DNA of 16,156 nt from Oscillospiraceae bacterium (GTDB taxonomy: Bacteria > Bacillota_A > Clostridia > Oscillospirales > Oscillospiraceae). Of this stretch, positions 6,193 through 13,815 are shown piece after piece. Numbering within the stretch: position 1 is the first letter of the stretch; each line of letters opens with the position of its first letter. Below the pieces are notes generated by a model. That model searched no databases, was not told where the DNA came from, and saw only the letters and a list, made by a program, of their open reading frames with translations. The position numbers and the translations under genes were made by a program. The stretch lies in the NCBI GenBank assembly GCA_017415945.1, contig JAFQDR010000241.1, positions 1 to 16,156 of the forward strand. The letters are read 5' to 3'.

Positions 6193-7350
6193 GTGCATCA
6201 ATGGACCGAGCAGGAGATCCGCATCCATGTGCGGGCGGTGATCGTGCTGTTTTTTGCTATGGTGGCGGTTGCCATGCTCAGCAAGGTCTCCCAGCAAAAT
6301 TGGGAAGGGGGCATTACCGCCTATCCCACCAAAACAGAAGCTGCCATTGAAAACTACGCCCGTGAGCTGCTGGGGAAAATGACCCTTGAGCAGAAGGTGG
6401 GGCAGATGTTTTATGCCGCCGACGGTGTGGACCCCGAGACCGCGGCGGAATATTCCTTGGGCGGTGTGCTGCTGCAGACCTCCCGATTGGACAATTTCAG
6501 CAAGGCCGAAACCGCAGCGGTGCTCCGAGGCTATGAGGAAGCGGGCGAGCTCCCCATGCTGGTGGGGGTCAACGAGGAGGGCGGCGATCACAACACGGTA
6601 AGCGTGCTGCCCCAGATTCGGCAAAAGGCCTTCCTGTCTCCCCGTGAGCTGCTGACCACAGGGGGGATGAAGCTGGTGGACAGCGATACCCGTGAAAAAT
6701 GCGATCTGCTTCGTGAGCTGGGGGTCAATATGAACTTTGCGCCCGTGTGCGATGTGGTCACAAACGAGGATGCCATGATGTATCCCCGTACTGCCCAAGG
6801 GGACGTGGACGATGTGGAGCGGTATTTGGAGACCGTGCTTACCGCCATGCATGACCGCAGGGTGCTGCCTGTGCTGAAATACTTCCCCGGCTATGGCGAC
6901 CTGCCCCAAAAGGAGCATACGGATGTGCTGACGGACAGCCGCAGCATAGAGGAGCTGAGGGCTGTGGCATTCCCGCCCTTTATGCTTGGGATCCATGAGG
7001 GCGCCCAAGCGGTGATGATGGGGAATGTCATCGTCACGGCGGTGGATGACAAGCTGCCCGCAGGTCTGTCCCGTGAGGTACATAAGCTGCTGCGGCGGGA
7101 GCTGGGCTTTGAGGGTGTGGTCATCAGCAGCGACCTGAATGCACTGGGCATGGGCCGCTACGGCAAAGGTGATGCGCTGGCTGTGATGGCGGTTCGCGCA
7201 GTCTGCGATCTGGTGCTGACCCGTGACTGGGAAGCGGGCATAGAGGCGGTGCTGCGGGAGGTGCGCAGCGGCAATATTTCCGTGGAACGCATCGACGAAT
7301 CCGTGCTTCGTATATTGAAGCTGAAGATTTCCTTCGGCATGATGGAATGA
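6193..7350 (+). CDS. Membrane-anchored glycoside hydrolase family 3 (NagZ-like) protein, probably catalytically inactive
   Basis: This encodes 385 residues from GTG 6193, chosen for the AGGGGGAG ribosome binding site about 6 bases upstream. A hydrophobic segment at about residues 14-29, without a lipobox, predicts a signal anchor with the rest outside the cell. The GH3 N-terminal TIM-barrel fold is recognisable: LLGKMTLEQKVGQMF, SLGGVLLQ, VNEEGG, LGVNMNFAPVCDV, VLKYFPGYG, and a C-terminal RIDESVLRILKLK. Family members of this type cleave N-acetylglucosaminyl residues from muropeptides or glycans. Here the catalytic motifs are changed. The usual KHFPGHG is KYFPGYG (229-235). The general acid/base Asp-Ser-His is Lys-Glu-His (240-242). 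The nucleophile Asp of the [ST]-D-x-L motif aligns with Ser313 in ISSDL. The Arg of the EGGRV substrate site is also missing. It may be a sugar-binding or regulatory pseudoenzyme. Asp314, one residue away, could conceivably substitute. Confidence 0.82.
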   Translation: MHQWTEQEIRIHVRAVIVLFFAMVAVAMLSKVSQQNWEGGITAYPTKTEAAIENYARELLGKMTLEQKVGQMFYAADGVDPETAAEYSLGGVLLQTSRLDNFSKAETAAVLRGYEEAGELPMLVGVNEEGGDHNTVSVLPQIRQKAFLSPRELLTTGGMKLVDSDTREKCDLLRELGVNMNFAPVCDVVTNEDAMMYPRTAQGDVDDVERYLETVLTAMHDRRVLPVLKYFPGYGDLPQKEHTDVLTDSRSIEELRAVAFPPFMLGIHEGAQAVMMGNVIVTAVDDKLPAGLSREVHKLLRRELGFEGVVISSDLNALGMGRYGKGDALAVMAVRAVCDLVLTRDWEAGIEAVLREVRSGNISVERIDESVLRILKLKISFGMME

Positions 7351-7360
7351 TATATTGTAT

Positions 7361-7400
7361 AAAACCGACAGATTGCAACACGCAGTCTGTCGGATTTTTT
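7361..7400 (+). terminator. Intrinsic terminator after the GH3-like gene
   Basis: CCGACAGATTGC (7365-7376) pairs with GCAGTCTGTCGG (7382-7393) with one wobble pair and a 5-base loop, followed by ATTTTTT. Confidence 0.85.
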
Positions 7401-7414
7401 CATTTGTGGAAATA

Positions 7415-7443
7415 TTGACGAAAGTGTATTTTATTCATACAAA
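7415..7443 (+). promoter_or_regulatory. Upstream promoter of the glycan cluster
   Basis: TTGACG (7415-7420) and TACAAA (7438-7443) are 17 bases apart, directly after the previous terminator. Confidence 0.45.
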
Positions 7444-7446
7444 ATC

Positions 7447-7475
7447 TTGAAAAATGCCGATACTTGTTGTACTAT
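7447..7475 (+). promoter_or_regulatory. Downstream promoter of the glycan cluster
   Basis: TTGAAA (7447-7452) and TACTAT (7470-7475) are 17 bases apart, leaving a leader of about 60 bases before the dehydrogenase gene. This pair has the better -10 of the two. Both may be used in tandem. Confidence 0.5.
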
Positions 7476-7540
7476 TTAGGTTGAATGACTGTGGGTTATT
7501 CTGCCCGCAAAATCGGAGAGTTTTAAAGAGGAAATATATT

Positions 7541-8854
7541 ATGAAACAGTCCATGCTCAAGAAAATCGAAGACCGCAGCCTCGTCATCGGCGTTGTGGGT
7601 CTGGGTTACGTTGGTCTGCCTCTGATCGTTGAAAAGGCGAAGGCAGGCTTCAAGTGCATCGGTTTCGATGTGCAGCAGGAAAAGGTCGACATGGTCAATG
7701 CAGGCAAGAACTACATCGGTGACGTAGTGGATGCCGAACTGTCCGATCTGGTGGCAAGCGGCAAGGTATCCGCAACATCCGACTACAGCTTTATCAAGGA
7801 TGTTGACTTCCTGGCCATTTGCGTACCTACCCCTCTGGATGACCACCAGCAGCCCGATATCAGCTATGTCCGTGACTCCGGCATTGAGGTTGCCAAGCAC
7901 CTGAAGAAAGGAACCGCTGTGGTTCTGGAATCCACCACATACCCCGGCACCACCGAGGAGCTGCTCAAGCCCATTCTGGAAGACGGCAGCGGACTGAAGT
8001 GCGGCGAAGACTTCTATCTGGGCTTCTCCCCCGAACGTGTGGACCCCGGCAATCTGGTATTTAAGACCAAGAACACCCCCAAGGTTGTGGGCGCCATCGG
8101 CGAGGACGCTACCGAAGTGATTGCAGCATTGTACGAAGCAGTGCTGGAGGGCAGCGTACACCGTGTATCCTCTCCCGCTGTGGCTGAAATGGAAAAGATT
8201 CTGGAAAATACCTACCGCAACATCAACATCGGTCTGGTGAACGAAATGGCCATTCTGTGCGAAAAGATGGGCATTGACGTTTGGGAGGTTATCGAGGCGG
8301 CAAAGACCAAGCCCTTCGGCTTCCAGCCCTTCTATCCCGGCCCCGGTCTGGGCGGCCACTGCATCCCTCTGGACCCCTACTACCTGACCTGGAAGGCAAG
8401 AGAATACGAATTCCACACCTCCATGATCGAATCCTCCATGATCATCAATGACCGTATGCCCGAATACTGCGTGGAACGTGCCATCGGCATCCTGAACCGC
8501 GCAAAGAAGGCTCTCAACGGTTCCCGTGTACTGATCATGGGCGTATCCTACAAGCAGGATATTGACGACTACCGTGAATCCCCCGCCTTCAAGATCATCG
8601 AGATCCTCCGCCGCGGCGGCGCTCGCGTGGATTACTACGATCCTTGGGTGCCCGAATGCTACTACAAGGGCCACAAGTTCACCTGCATCCCCGCATTCAA
8701 CGGCGAGGTCATTGAAGGCTATGATCTGGTCATCATCACCACCGGCCACACCAATGTGGACTACAAGCTGCTGGCCGATCACGCACAGGTGATCTTCGAC
8801 ACCAGAAACGCAATGAAGGACTTCCGTCCCGCGTCCAATATCGTAGTACTGTAA
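7541..8854 (+). CDS. wbpA: UDP-N-acetyl-D-glucosamine 6-dehydrogenase (WbpA type)
   Basis: This 437-residue cytosolic nucleotide-sugar dehydrogenase oxidises C6 of UDP-GlcNAc to the uronic acid with two NAD+. I start it at ATG 7541 (MKQSMLKKIEDRS), which has a GAGG ribosome binding site 9 bases upstream; in-frame ATG 7454 lies within the promoter region and adds residues unlike the family. The NAD-binding motif is GLGYVG (20-25), the conserved GFSPERVDPG is at 161-170, and the catalytic cysteine is Cys274 in PGPGLGGHCIPLDPYYL. That GGHCIP.DPYYL form is typical of the UDP-GlcNAc/ManNAc dehydrogenases (WbpA, WecC-like), whereas UDP-glucose dehydrogenases have GGxCFPKD. P. aeruginosa WbpA has almost the same length. 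It is the first gene of the glycan cluster and, with the downstream genes, step 1 of UDP-ManNAc3NAcA synthesis. Confidence 0.88.
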   Translation: MKQSMLKKIEDRSLVIGVVGLGYVGLPLIVEKAKAGFKCIGFDVQQEKVDMVNAGKNYIGDVVDAELSDLVASGKVSATSDYSFIKDVDFLAICVPTPLDDHQQPDISYVRDSGIEVAKHLKKGTAVVLESTTYPGTTEELLKPILEDGSGLKCGEDFYLGFSPERVDPGNLVFKTKNTPKVVGAIGEDATEVIAALYEAVLEGSVHRVSSPAVAEMEKILENTYRNINIGLVNEMAILCEKMGIDVWEVIEAAKTKPFGFQPFYPGPGLGGHCIPLDPYYLTWKAREYEFHTSMIESSMIINDRMPEYCVERAIGILNRAKKALNGSRVLIMGVSYKQDIDDYRESPAFKIIEILRRGGARVDYYDPWVPECYYKGHKFTCIPAFNGEVIEGYDLVIITTGHTNVDYKLLADHAQVIFDTRNAMKDFRPASNIVVL

Positions 8855-8858
8855 GATC

Positions 8859-8900
8859 AGTCGAAACAAAGCCTTCCTCGAAAGGGGAAGGCCGTCGACT
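8859..8900 (+). repeat. Hairpin just after the dehydrogenase gene
   Basis: Nested stems pair AGTCGA (8859-8864) with TCGACT (8895-8900), and GCCTTCC (8871-8877) with GGAAGGC (8886-8892). It begins 4 bases after the stop codon and lacks a T run, so it is more likely a partial attenuator or message stabiliser than a full terminator. Confidence 0.45.
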
Positions 8901-8913
8901 TAAAGATGCGTTT

Positions 8914-8988
8914 GTAGGGGCGGATAGCATCCGCCCGAAAACGATCTGACATAGTGCGCAAAAGCGGGCGGATACTATCCGCCCCTAC
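8914..8988. repeat. 75-base inverted-repeat element (GTAGGG family, MITE-like)
   Basis: The two 24-base ends (8914-8937 and 8965-8988) are inverted copies with one mismatch, reading GTAGGGGCGGATAG at the left and the complement at the right. Each end is itself palindromic (GGGCGGAT/ATCCGCCC). The 27 bases between them show nothing. A GGGTGCG/CGCACCC hairpin (8989-9010) follows directly. No transposase is encoded. Confidence 0.65.
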
Positions 8989-9010
8989 GGGTGCGAACTT
9001 TTACGCACCC

Positions 9011-9127
9011 CAAAATCGATACCGAGCGGCGTGCTGCGGTGTTGAACACTTAGGGGCGAAGCCCGTGGGTTATTTGCCGCAAAAGCGATACCGTGCATTA
9101 TTCTTACGACATAGGCAAGTGTCGGTA
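9011..9127 (+). repeat. Two copies of an AAnCGATACCG hairpin motif upstream of the first glycosyltransferase
   Basis: AAAATCGATACCG (9012-9024) and AAAAGCGATACCG (9081-9093) are near-identical. In each, the ACCG can pair with a downstream CGGT (9037-9040 and 9123-9126). The second copy's stem ends just before the AAGGAG ribosome binding site of the gene at 9151. A third copy is at 2689-2699. A small GGGC-GAA-GCCC hairpin lies between the two. Function unknown. Confidence 0.4.
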
Positions 9128-9150
9128 CGAACTAAAAAGGAGAAACAGGC

Positions 9151-10284
9151 ATGAACATTCTGTTTATTACCCGACTGTACCCCTCTGACTGCTATGACAA
9201 TCAGCAGACAGGCATGGGTCACTATATCTGCCGTGAATGGGTCAAGGCAGGGCATAGCGTACAGGTCATCCACGAGGATATGCGCTATCACAAGCGCTGG
9301 TCCCCCGAGGAACGGGCTCTGGCAGATACCAGACGGTTTACGCTGGAGGATGTGCCTGTTTCGTTTATTAAAATCAACCGTCCCTTCCCCGGCTGGCGAT
9401 ACCTGCCCGTCAGTCAGGCCAAGAAGGCGGAACGGTTTGTTTTGGAGGAAGTGAAGGCATGGGGCAGGAAGCCCGATGTGATCTTCGCCTTCTTCTGCTA
9501 TGACCAGTGGAAGGTCATTGAGCGGGTGCGCAAGCATTTTGACTGCCCCGTGGTCCCCATTTTCCACAATTGCGACGTGAAGTTTTCCCAGAAGCAGGTC
9601 GGGCGTATTATGGACTCCGTACAGGTATCCGGTGGTGTCAGCAAGAAGATCCTTGGGAAGATGCACGCTGTCTGCCCCGATGCCAAGACCTTTATGTGCT
9701 ACGGCGGGGCCCCAAACAATGTGGCGGACTACTACACAGGCGAAAAGAACAACGACGTGTTCTCCCTTGTGTATGCGGGTATGCTCATCCCTCTGAAAAA
9801 GGTGGATGTGACCCTGCGTGCTCTGGGGACACTGAAGGACAAATACGACTTCCGCTTCACCGTCATCGGTGACGGGGAGCTGATGGATGAGCTGAAGGCA
9901 CTGGCGGCAGAGCTGGGCATCGGCGAGCGGGTAGAATTCCGCGGCCGTGTGAAGCGAAGCGAGGTGCTGGCAGAAATGGGCAGGGCGGACTGCTTTGCCA
10001 TGGCATCCAGCCCCGAAACCTTTGGTCTGACCTATCTGGAGGCTATGGCCTGCGGCTGCTATACCATCGGCAGCAAGGGCGAAGGCATCGACGGTGTCAT
10101 TGAGGACGGGGTCAACGGCCGTCTGGTCACCCCCGACAGTGTGGAAGAAATGGCGGAAGCACTGGAGCTGTACTTCACCGATCCCGCAGCGGTGAAGGAA
10201 ATGCGGAAAAAGGGCATTGAAACCGCAAACCGACTCACTGAGGAAAAAGTTGCGGCAATGGTGCTGGCTGACTGCGGCTTTTAA
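9151..10284 (+). CDS. Glycosyltransferase, GT4-like (GT-B fold)
   Basis: This 377-residue cytosolic or membrane-associated transferase is expected to move a sugar from a nucleotide donor onto a growing glycan. The N-terminal half starts MNILFITRLYPSD with the glycine-containing acceptor region QTGMGHYICREWVKAGHSV. The C-terminal donor domain begins near FSLVYAGMLIPLKKVDVTLRAL and contains VIGDGELMDELKALAAELGI, VEFRGRV and the EX7E motif E289-E297 in SSPETFGLTYLEAMACG. This set defines retaining GT4-type enzymes. An AAGGAG ribosome binding site precedes the ATG. The specific sugar and linkage cannot be read; given the neighbours, a diacetamido-uronic acid or its acceptor sugar is plausible. 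A hairpin-rich gap of 296 bases separates it from the dehydrogenase gene. Confidence 0.85.
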   Translation: MNILFITRLYPSDCYDNQQTGMGHYICREWVKAGHSVQVIHEDMRYHKRWSPEERALADTRRFTLEDVPVSFIKINRPFPGWRYLPVSQAKKAERFVLEEVKAWGRKPDVIFAFFCYDQWKVIERVRKHFDCPVVPIFHNCDVKFSQKQVGRIMDSVQVSGGVSKKILGKMHAVCPDAKTFMCYGGAPNNVADYYTGEKNNDVFSLVYAGMLIPLKKVDVTLRALGTLKDKYDFRFTVIGDGELMDELKALAAELGIGERVEFRGRVKRSEVLAEMGRADCFAMASSPETFGLTYLEAMACGCYTIGSKGEGIDGVIEDGVNGRLVTPDSVEEMAEALELYFTDPAAVKEMRKKGIETANRLTEEKVAAMVLADCGF

Positions 10285-10332
10285 CAGAGAAAAGAGAAAC
10301 CTTTATATAGATTAGGAAAGAGAACAGAGAAT

Positions 10333-11532
10333 ATGAGACTTTTGATCGTATCCCCCTATTTTGCCCCCTCCTCTCTGGTGGGTGCACAGCGCATGACCAG
10401 CCTTGCAAAGTACCTGCACGATCTGGGACATGAGATCCATGTCATTCACCTGACCGCGGATACCATGCAGCGCACCACAGGCAGCTCTTGCCATTCCACC
10501 GCACCCGAGGGCTTGATCCTCCATCCCTTCGATCTGCCCGAGGAAATTCCCAATATCTTTGCCAACGAGCTGAACAAGGGCAGAGCCTTTGACGTGGTGT
10601 TTGAGCAGGTGCTGGAAAGCTACAAGTTCGACGGTCTGTTGGTGACCTTGGGGCCCTTCTATCCTCTGTACTCTCTCAAGAAGTTTGTGGAAAAATACAA
10701 GCTGCCCTATATGCTGGACTTCCGCGATCTGGGCAGCATCGAACGTATCAAGAAGGATACCCTTCTGAGCTTTATCAAGACCTGGTCCACCGAGCTGTAC
10801 GCACATCACGTAGAAGCTACCGTTATCAAGGGAGCGGACTTCGTCACTGTGGTTTGCCCCGGTGACGTGGGCCGTATGCAGAAGGCCTACAAGATTCCCG
10901 ACGACAAGATCGACTGCATTTTCAACGGCTTCGACGAAGAACGCATGAAGGGGCTTCAGCTACGCAGCCCCGAAGGCAAGACCTTCAAGATCGGTGTCTT
11001 CGGCAAGTTTATGATCTACAACAAGGACAAGGGCCCCCGTATCCTCCGTGCCGTGGACAGACTGCGGAAGGAAGGCTACGACGTGGAGATCGTTCACGTT
11101 GGCGTTGGCCGGGACAAGGTTCTGGAAACCGTTGCTGCGCTGGGTGTTGACCCTGCCTGCTACAACGGTCAGGGCATCCGCGACTACCGCGAGGGCGTGG
11201 AGATCATGAGCGGCTGCAATATGTTCGCCATGGACTATGTACACCCCACAGGTCTGGGCACCAAGATCTTTGACTACATCAACCTGAATAAGCCCGTTCT
11301 GGTGGTTGCGCCCAAGGATATTTATTTCGCGGAATTTATTTCCCAGTTTGAAAACTGCTTCCGTGTGGAAAGCGAAGAGGAGATTTACGAGACCTTTAAG
11401 AAGATCATTGACGAGCAGATCGAGAATCTGGGCAAGAATGTGAACGCCGACCGATTCTCCCGCCGTCATCAGAACAAGCGCTTCCAGGCACTGGTGGAAA
11501 AGTATCTGGACAGCGGCCACAGCAAGGAATAA
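10333..11532 (+). CDS. Glycosyltransferase, GT-B fold (GT4-like)
   Basis: This 399-residue transferase has N-terminal MRLLIVSPYFAPSSLVGAQRMTSLAKYLHDLGHEIHVI, typical of the subgroup in which a P-x-x-G-A-x-R loop precedes the first helix. The middle has PYMLDFRDLGS and VTVVCPGDVGRM...IFNGFDEER. The donor domain starts near KTFKIGVFGKF and ends in GTKIFDYINLNKPVLVVAP, which replaces the plain EX7E motif and is typical of WcaI/fucosyl- and FucNAc-type transferases. The ribosome binding site is weak (AGGAAAG, about 12 bases upstream). It lies 48 bases after the previous transferase and 9 bases before the epimerase, in the same operon. Substrate is not determined. Confidence 0.82.
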   Translation: MRLLIVSPYFAPSSLVGAQRMTSLAKYLHDLGHEIHVIHLTADTMQRTTGSSCHSTAPEGLILHPFDLPEEIPNIFANELNKGRAFDVVFEQVLESYKFDGLLVTLGPFYPLYSLKKFVEKYKLPYMLDFRDLGSIERIKKDTLLSFIKTWSTELYAHHVEATVIKGADFVTVVCPGDVGRMQKAYKIPDDKIDCIFNGFDEERMKGLQLRSPEGKTFKIGVFGKFMIYNKDKGPRILRAVDRLRKEGYDVEIVHVGVGRDKVLETVAALGVDPACYNGQGIRDYREGVEIMSGCNMFAMDYVHPTGLGTKIFDYINLNKPVLVVAPKDIYFAEFISQFENCFRVESEEEIYETFKKIIDEQIENLGKNVNADRFSRRHQNKRFQALVEKYLDSGHSKE

Positions 11533-11541
11533 GGAGACAGT

Positions 11542-12624
11542 ATGAAGCTTGTTACCATCGTAGGGGCCAGACCCCAGTTCATTAAGGCGGCGTCCGGCTC
11601 CCGTGCCCTGCGGAAGGTGCACGAGGAAATTCTGGTGCACACCGGCCAGCACCACGACGAAAATATGTCCGAGGTGTTCTTCCGTGAAATGGAGATCCCC
11701 ACCCCCGACTACTCTCTGGGCATCGCAGGCGGCACCCACGGTGAAATGACAGGGCGTATGCTCATTGAAATCGAAAAGGTGCTGCTGAAGGAACAGCCCG
11801 ATGGGGTACTGCTGTACGGTGACACCAACTCCACCGTGGCAGGGGCACTGGCAGCGGTGAAGCTGCATATCCCCGTCATCCACGTGGAAGCGGGCAACCG
11901 TCTGGGAACTATGGACAGCCCCGAGGAAGTCAACCGTATCCTCACCGACCACTGCTCCAGCCTGCTGCTGTGCGCCACCCGTGATGCAAAGGACAAGCTG
12001 GTCAAGGAAAATCTGGGGGATAAGGCACACGTTGTGGGCAACATCATGTATGACTCCTTCCTGCACTTTGCCAATAAGCCTTGGGATCATCCCGAGGTCA
12101 TCGGTCTGGACGGCAATCCCGTTGTCATCCCCGAGGAATTTTACTTTATGACCTGCCATCGTCAGGAGAACACCTATTCCGACGAGCCTCTTACGGAGAT
12201 TTTGTCCGCTATGGAAAGTCTGGATGCCCCCACCATTTATGCGGTGCACCCCAGAAACCACGAGCGTGCCAAGCGTGTGGTAGCAAACAATGGCTTCAAG
12301 AACATCATCCTGACCCAGCCTGTGAAATATTCCGACTCCGTGCAGCTGGTCAGCCGCGCCAAGAAGGTCGTCACCGACAGCGGCGGGCTTCAGTGCGAGG
12401 CTTTCTACGCAGGGGTACAGTGCGTGCTGGTGCTGGACTATGTGGTGTGGCCCGAGACCATGGTCTATAACCGCAACCAGCTGGCCAAGCCCAAGAAGGA
12501 AGACATTCTGGCAAAGCTCAGCGCAAAGCAGTACGTGGACAAGGACTACAAGCCCTTCGGCGACGGTCATGCAGCGGAAAAGATCACCCAGCTCATCACC
12601 GAGTTTTTTGAGAACAGAAAGTAA
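11542..12624 (+). CDS. wbpI: UDP-GlcNAc 2-epimerase family, probable UDP-2,3-diacetamido-2,3-dideoxyglucuronate 2-epimerase (WbpI type)
   Basis: This 360-residue non-hydrolysing C2 epimerase has the WecB fold. Motifs are VGARPQFIK (7-15), the catalytic acid GDTNS with Asp94, HVEAG with Glu116, PEEVNRI with Glu128/Glu129, TCHRQEN with His206, and VTDSGGLQCEAFYAG near the end. The family inverts C2 of UDP-GlcNAc-like sugars. In this cluster, with WbpA, B, D and E homologues present, the natural role is the last step to UDP-ManNAc3NAcA. HVEAGNR in place of the common HVEAGLR occurs in a branch with altered substrates, so a plain UDP-ManNAc-forming epimerase is the alternative. AAGGAG at about 11531 gives a strong ribosome binding site overlapping the previous stop. 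Confidence 0.8.
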   Translation: MKLVTIVGARPQFIKAASGSRALRKVHEEILVHTGQHHDENMSEVFFREMEIPTPDYSLGIAGGTHGEMTGRMLIEIEKVLLKEQPDGVLLYGDTNSTVAGALAAVKLHIPVIHVEAGNRLGTMDSPEEVNRILTDHCSSLLLCATRDAKDKLVKENLGDKAHVVGNIMYDSFLHFANKPWDHPEVIGLDGNPVVIPEEFYFMTCHRQENTYSDEPLTEILSAMESLDAPTIYAVHPRNHERAKRVVANNGFKNIILTQPVKYSDSVQLVSRAKKVVTDSGGLQCEAFYAGVQCVLVLDYVVWPETMVYNRNQLAKPKKEDILAKLSAKQYVDKDYKPFGDGHAAEKITQLITEFFENRK

Positions 12625-12634
12625 GAGTTTAAAC

Positions 12635-12714
12635 GGGCCGTCGAAGGCGCCGGCCCCTACAAGCACGTTAGCAGCGAAAAAGAAGTTTGTAGGGGGCGGC
12701 GCCCTCGACGCCCC
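12635..12714. repeat. 80-base inverted-repeat element (GTAGGG family) between epimerase and oxidoreductase genes
   Basis: The ends 12635-12664 and 12685-12714 are 30-base inverted copies with 26 matches. The inner edges read CCCCTACAAGC and GTTTGTAGGGG, so the GTAGGG ends point inward, opposite to the element at 8914-8988. The 20-base centre shows nothing. It sits in a 117-base gap inside an apparent operon. There is no T run, so it is not an obvious terminator. Confidence 0.6.
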
Positions 12715-12741
12715 ACGTATATAGTGAATCGAGGTAATATT

Positions 12742-13815
12742 ATGAAGTATGCAATTATCGGCTGTGGTGCCATTTCTAAGAACCACATTGCGGGTGCCCT
12801 GAACACCGGTCTGGAGATCCGCGGTCTGTGTGACATTGTGGACACCGGCATCCCCGCCCTTATGGAAATGATCCCGGTCGAGCAGCAGGCAGGGGTGAAG
12901 TACTATCCCGACTATAAGGATATGCTCACCGAGGTCAAGCCCGATCTGGTCGCCATTGCAACCGGCAGCGGCGTAAAGACCCGCATTGCCCTGGACTGCA
13001 TCCGTGCAGGTGCTAATCTGATTATTGAAAAGCCCATTGCTCTGTCCATTGCGGATGCCGATGCCATCATCGAAGCTGCAAAGGAAAACAATGTAAAGGT
13101 CTGCATCTGCCACCAGAACAGACTGAACCCCTCCGTGCAGGCCATCAAGAAGGCTGCCGACGAGGGCCGCTTCGGTCGTATGCTCCACGGCAGCGCACGT
13201 GTTCTGTGGAACCGCAACAAGGCTTACTATGATGCTGCCAAGTGGCGCGGCACCTGGAAGTCCGACGGCGGTACGCTGATGAATCAGTGCATCCACAACA
13301 TCGACATCCTCCGCTGGATCATGGGCAACGAGGTCAAGCAGGTATTTGCCTACACCGATCGCCAGACCCATGACTACATCGAAGCGGAAGACATCGGTGT
13401 GGCTGTTGTGAAGTTTGCCAACGGCTCCTACGGTGTCATCGAAGGCACTGTCAATGTTTATCCCCGCAATCTGGAAGAAACCCTGACCATTCTGGGCGAA
13501 AACGGCACCGTTAAGGCAGGGGGCAAGAGCCTGAATGTCATCGAGACCTGGAACTTTGCCGATCAGGACGACAGCGCAGAAGTCAAGGCGGAGTTTGCGG
13601 AAAATCCCCCCAACATTCCCGGTCTGGGCCACACCAGAATCTACGAGGATGTGGTGGATGCCATCCGCAGTGACCGTGACCCTGTGGTTTCCGCAGAGGA
13701 CGGCCGCCGTGCCATCGAGCTGATTCTGGCTATTTACGAATCCGCTGCAACAGGCAAGCCTGTTGACCTGCCTCTCACAAGCGGCGCAACCATGGACTAT
13801 GTGGGTAGATTCTGA
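12742..13815 (+). CDS. wbpB: Gfo/Idh/MocA oxidoreductase, probable UDP-GlcNAcA 3-dehydrogenase (WbpB/WlbA type)
   Basis: This 357-residue cytosolic NAD-dependent oxidoreductase is expected to oxidise the 3-hydroxyl of UDP-GlcNAc uronic acid to the ketone that the aminotransferase then uses. I start it at ATG 12742 ([15 protein letters not shown]), with GAGG 7 bases upstream; an in-frame GTG at 12724 lies before that ribosome binding site. Features are the Rossmann GCGAIS (7-12), CD at the end of the second strand, IIEKPIALS with Lys97 of the family EKP motif, ICHQNRLNP, and [17 protein letters not shown] (177-192) with His185, characteristic of WlbA/WbpB-like members. It is about 40 residues longer than P. 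aeruginosa WbpB. The acetyltransferase gene overlaps its stop by one base. Confidence 0.85.
   Translation: MKYAIIGCGAISKNHIAGALNTGLEIRGLCDIVDTGIPALMEMIPVEQQAGVKYYPDYKDMLTEVKPDLVAIATGSGVKTRIALDCIRAGANLIIEKPIALSIADADAIIEAAKENNVKVCICHQNRLNPSVQAIKKAADEGRFGRMLHGSARVLWNRNKAYYDAAKWRGTWKSDGGTLMNQCIHNIDILRWIMGNEVKQVFAYTDRQTHDYIEAEDIGVAVVKFANGSYGVIEGTVNVYPRNLEETLTILGENGTVKAGGKSLNVIETWNFADQDDSAEVKAEFAENPPNIPGLGHTRIYEDVVDAIRSDRDPVVSAEDGRRAIELILAIYESAATGKPVDLPLTSGATMDYVGRF

Noticed and set aside
8914..9093. CRISPR array
   Set aside because: Repeats are inverted or only two in number, spacing is irregular and no cas genes are present.
10960..13632. A very long open frame on the minus strand (about 890 codons) across the second transferase, epimerase and oxidoreductase genes
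   Set aside because: It is antisense to three well-supported genes, spans their boundaries, has a His/Gly/Val-rich composition without recognisable motifs, and results from the strong codon bias of the real genes.
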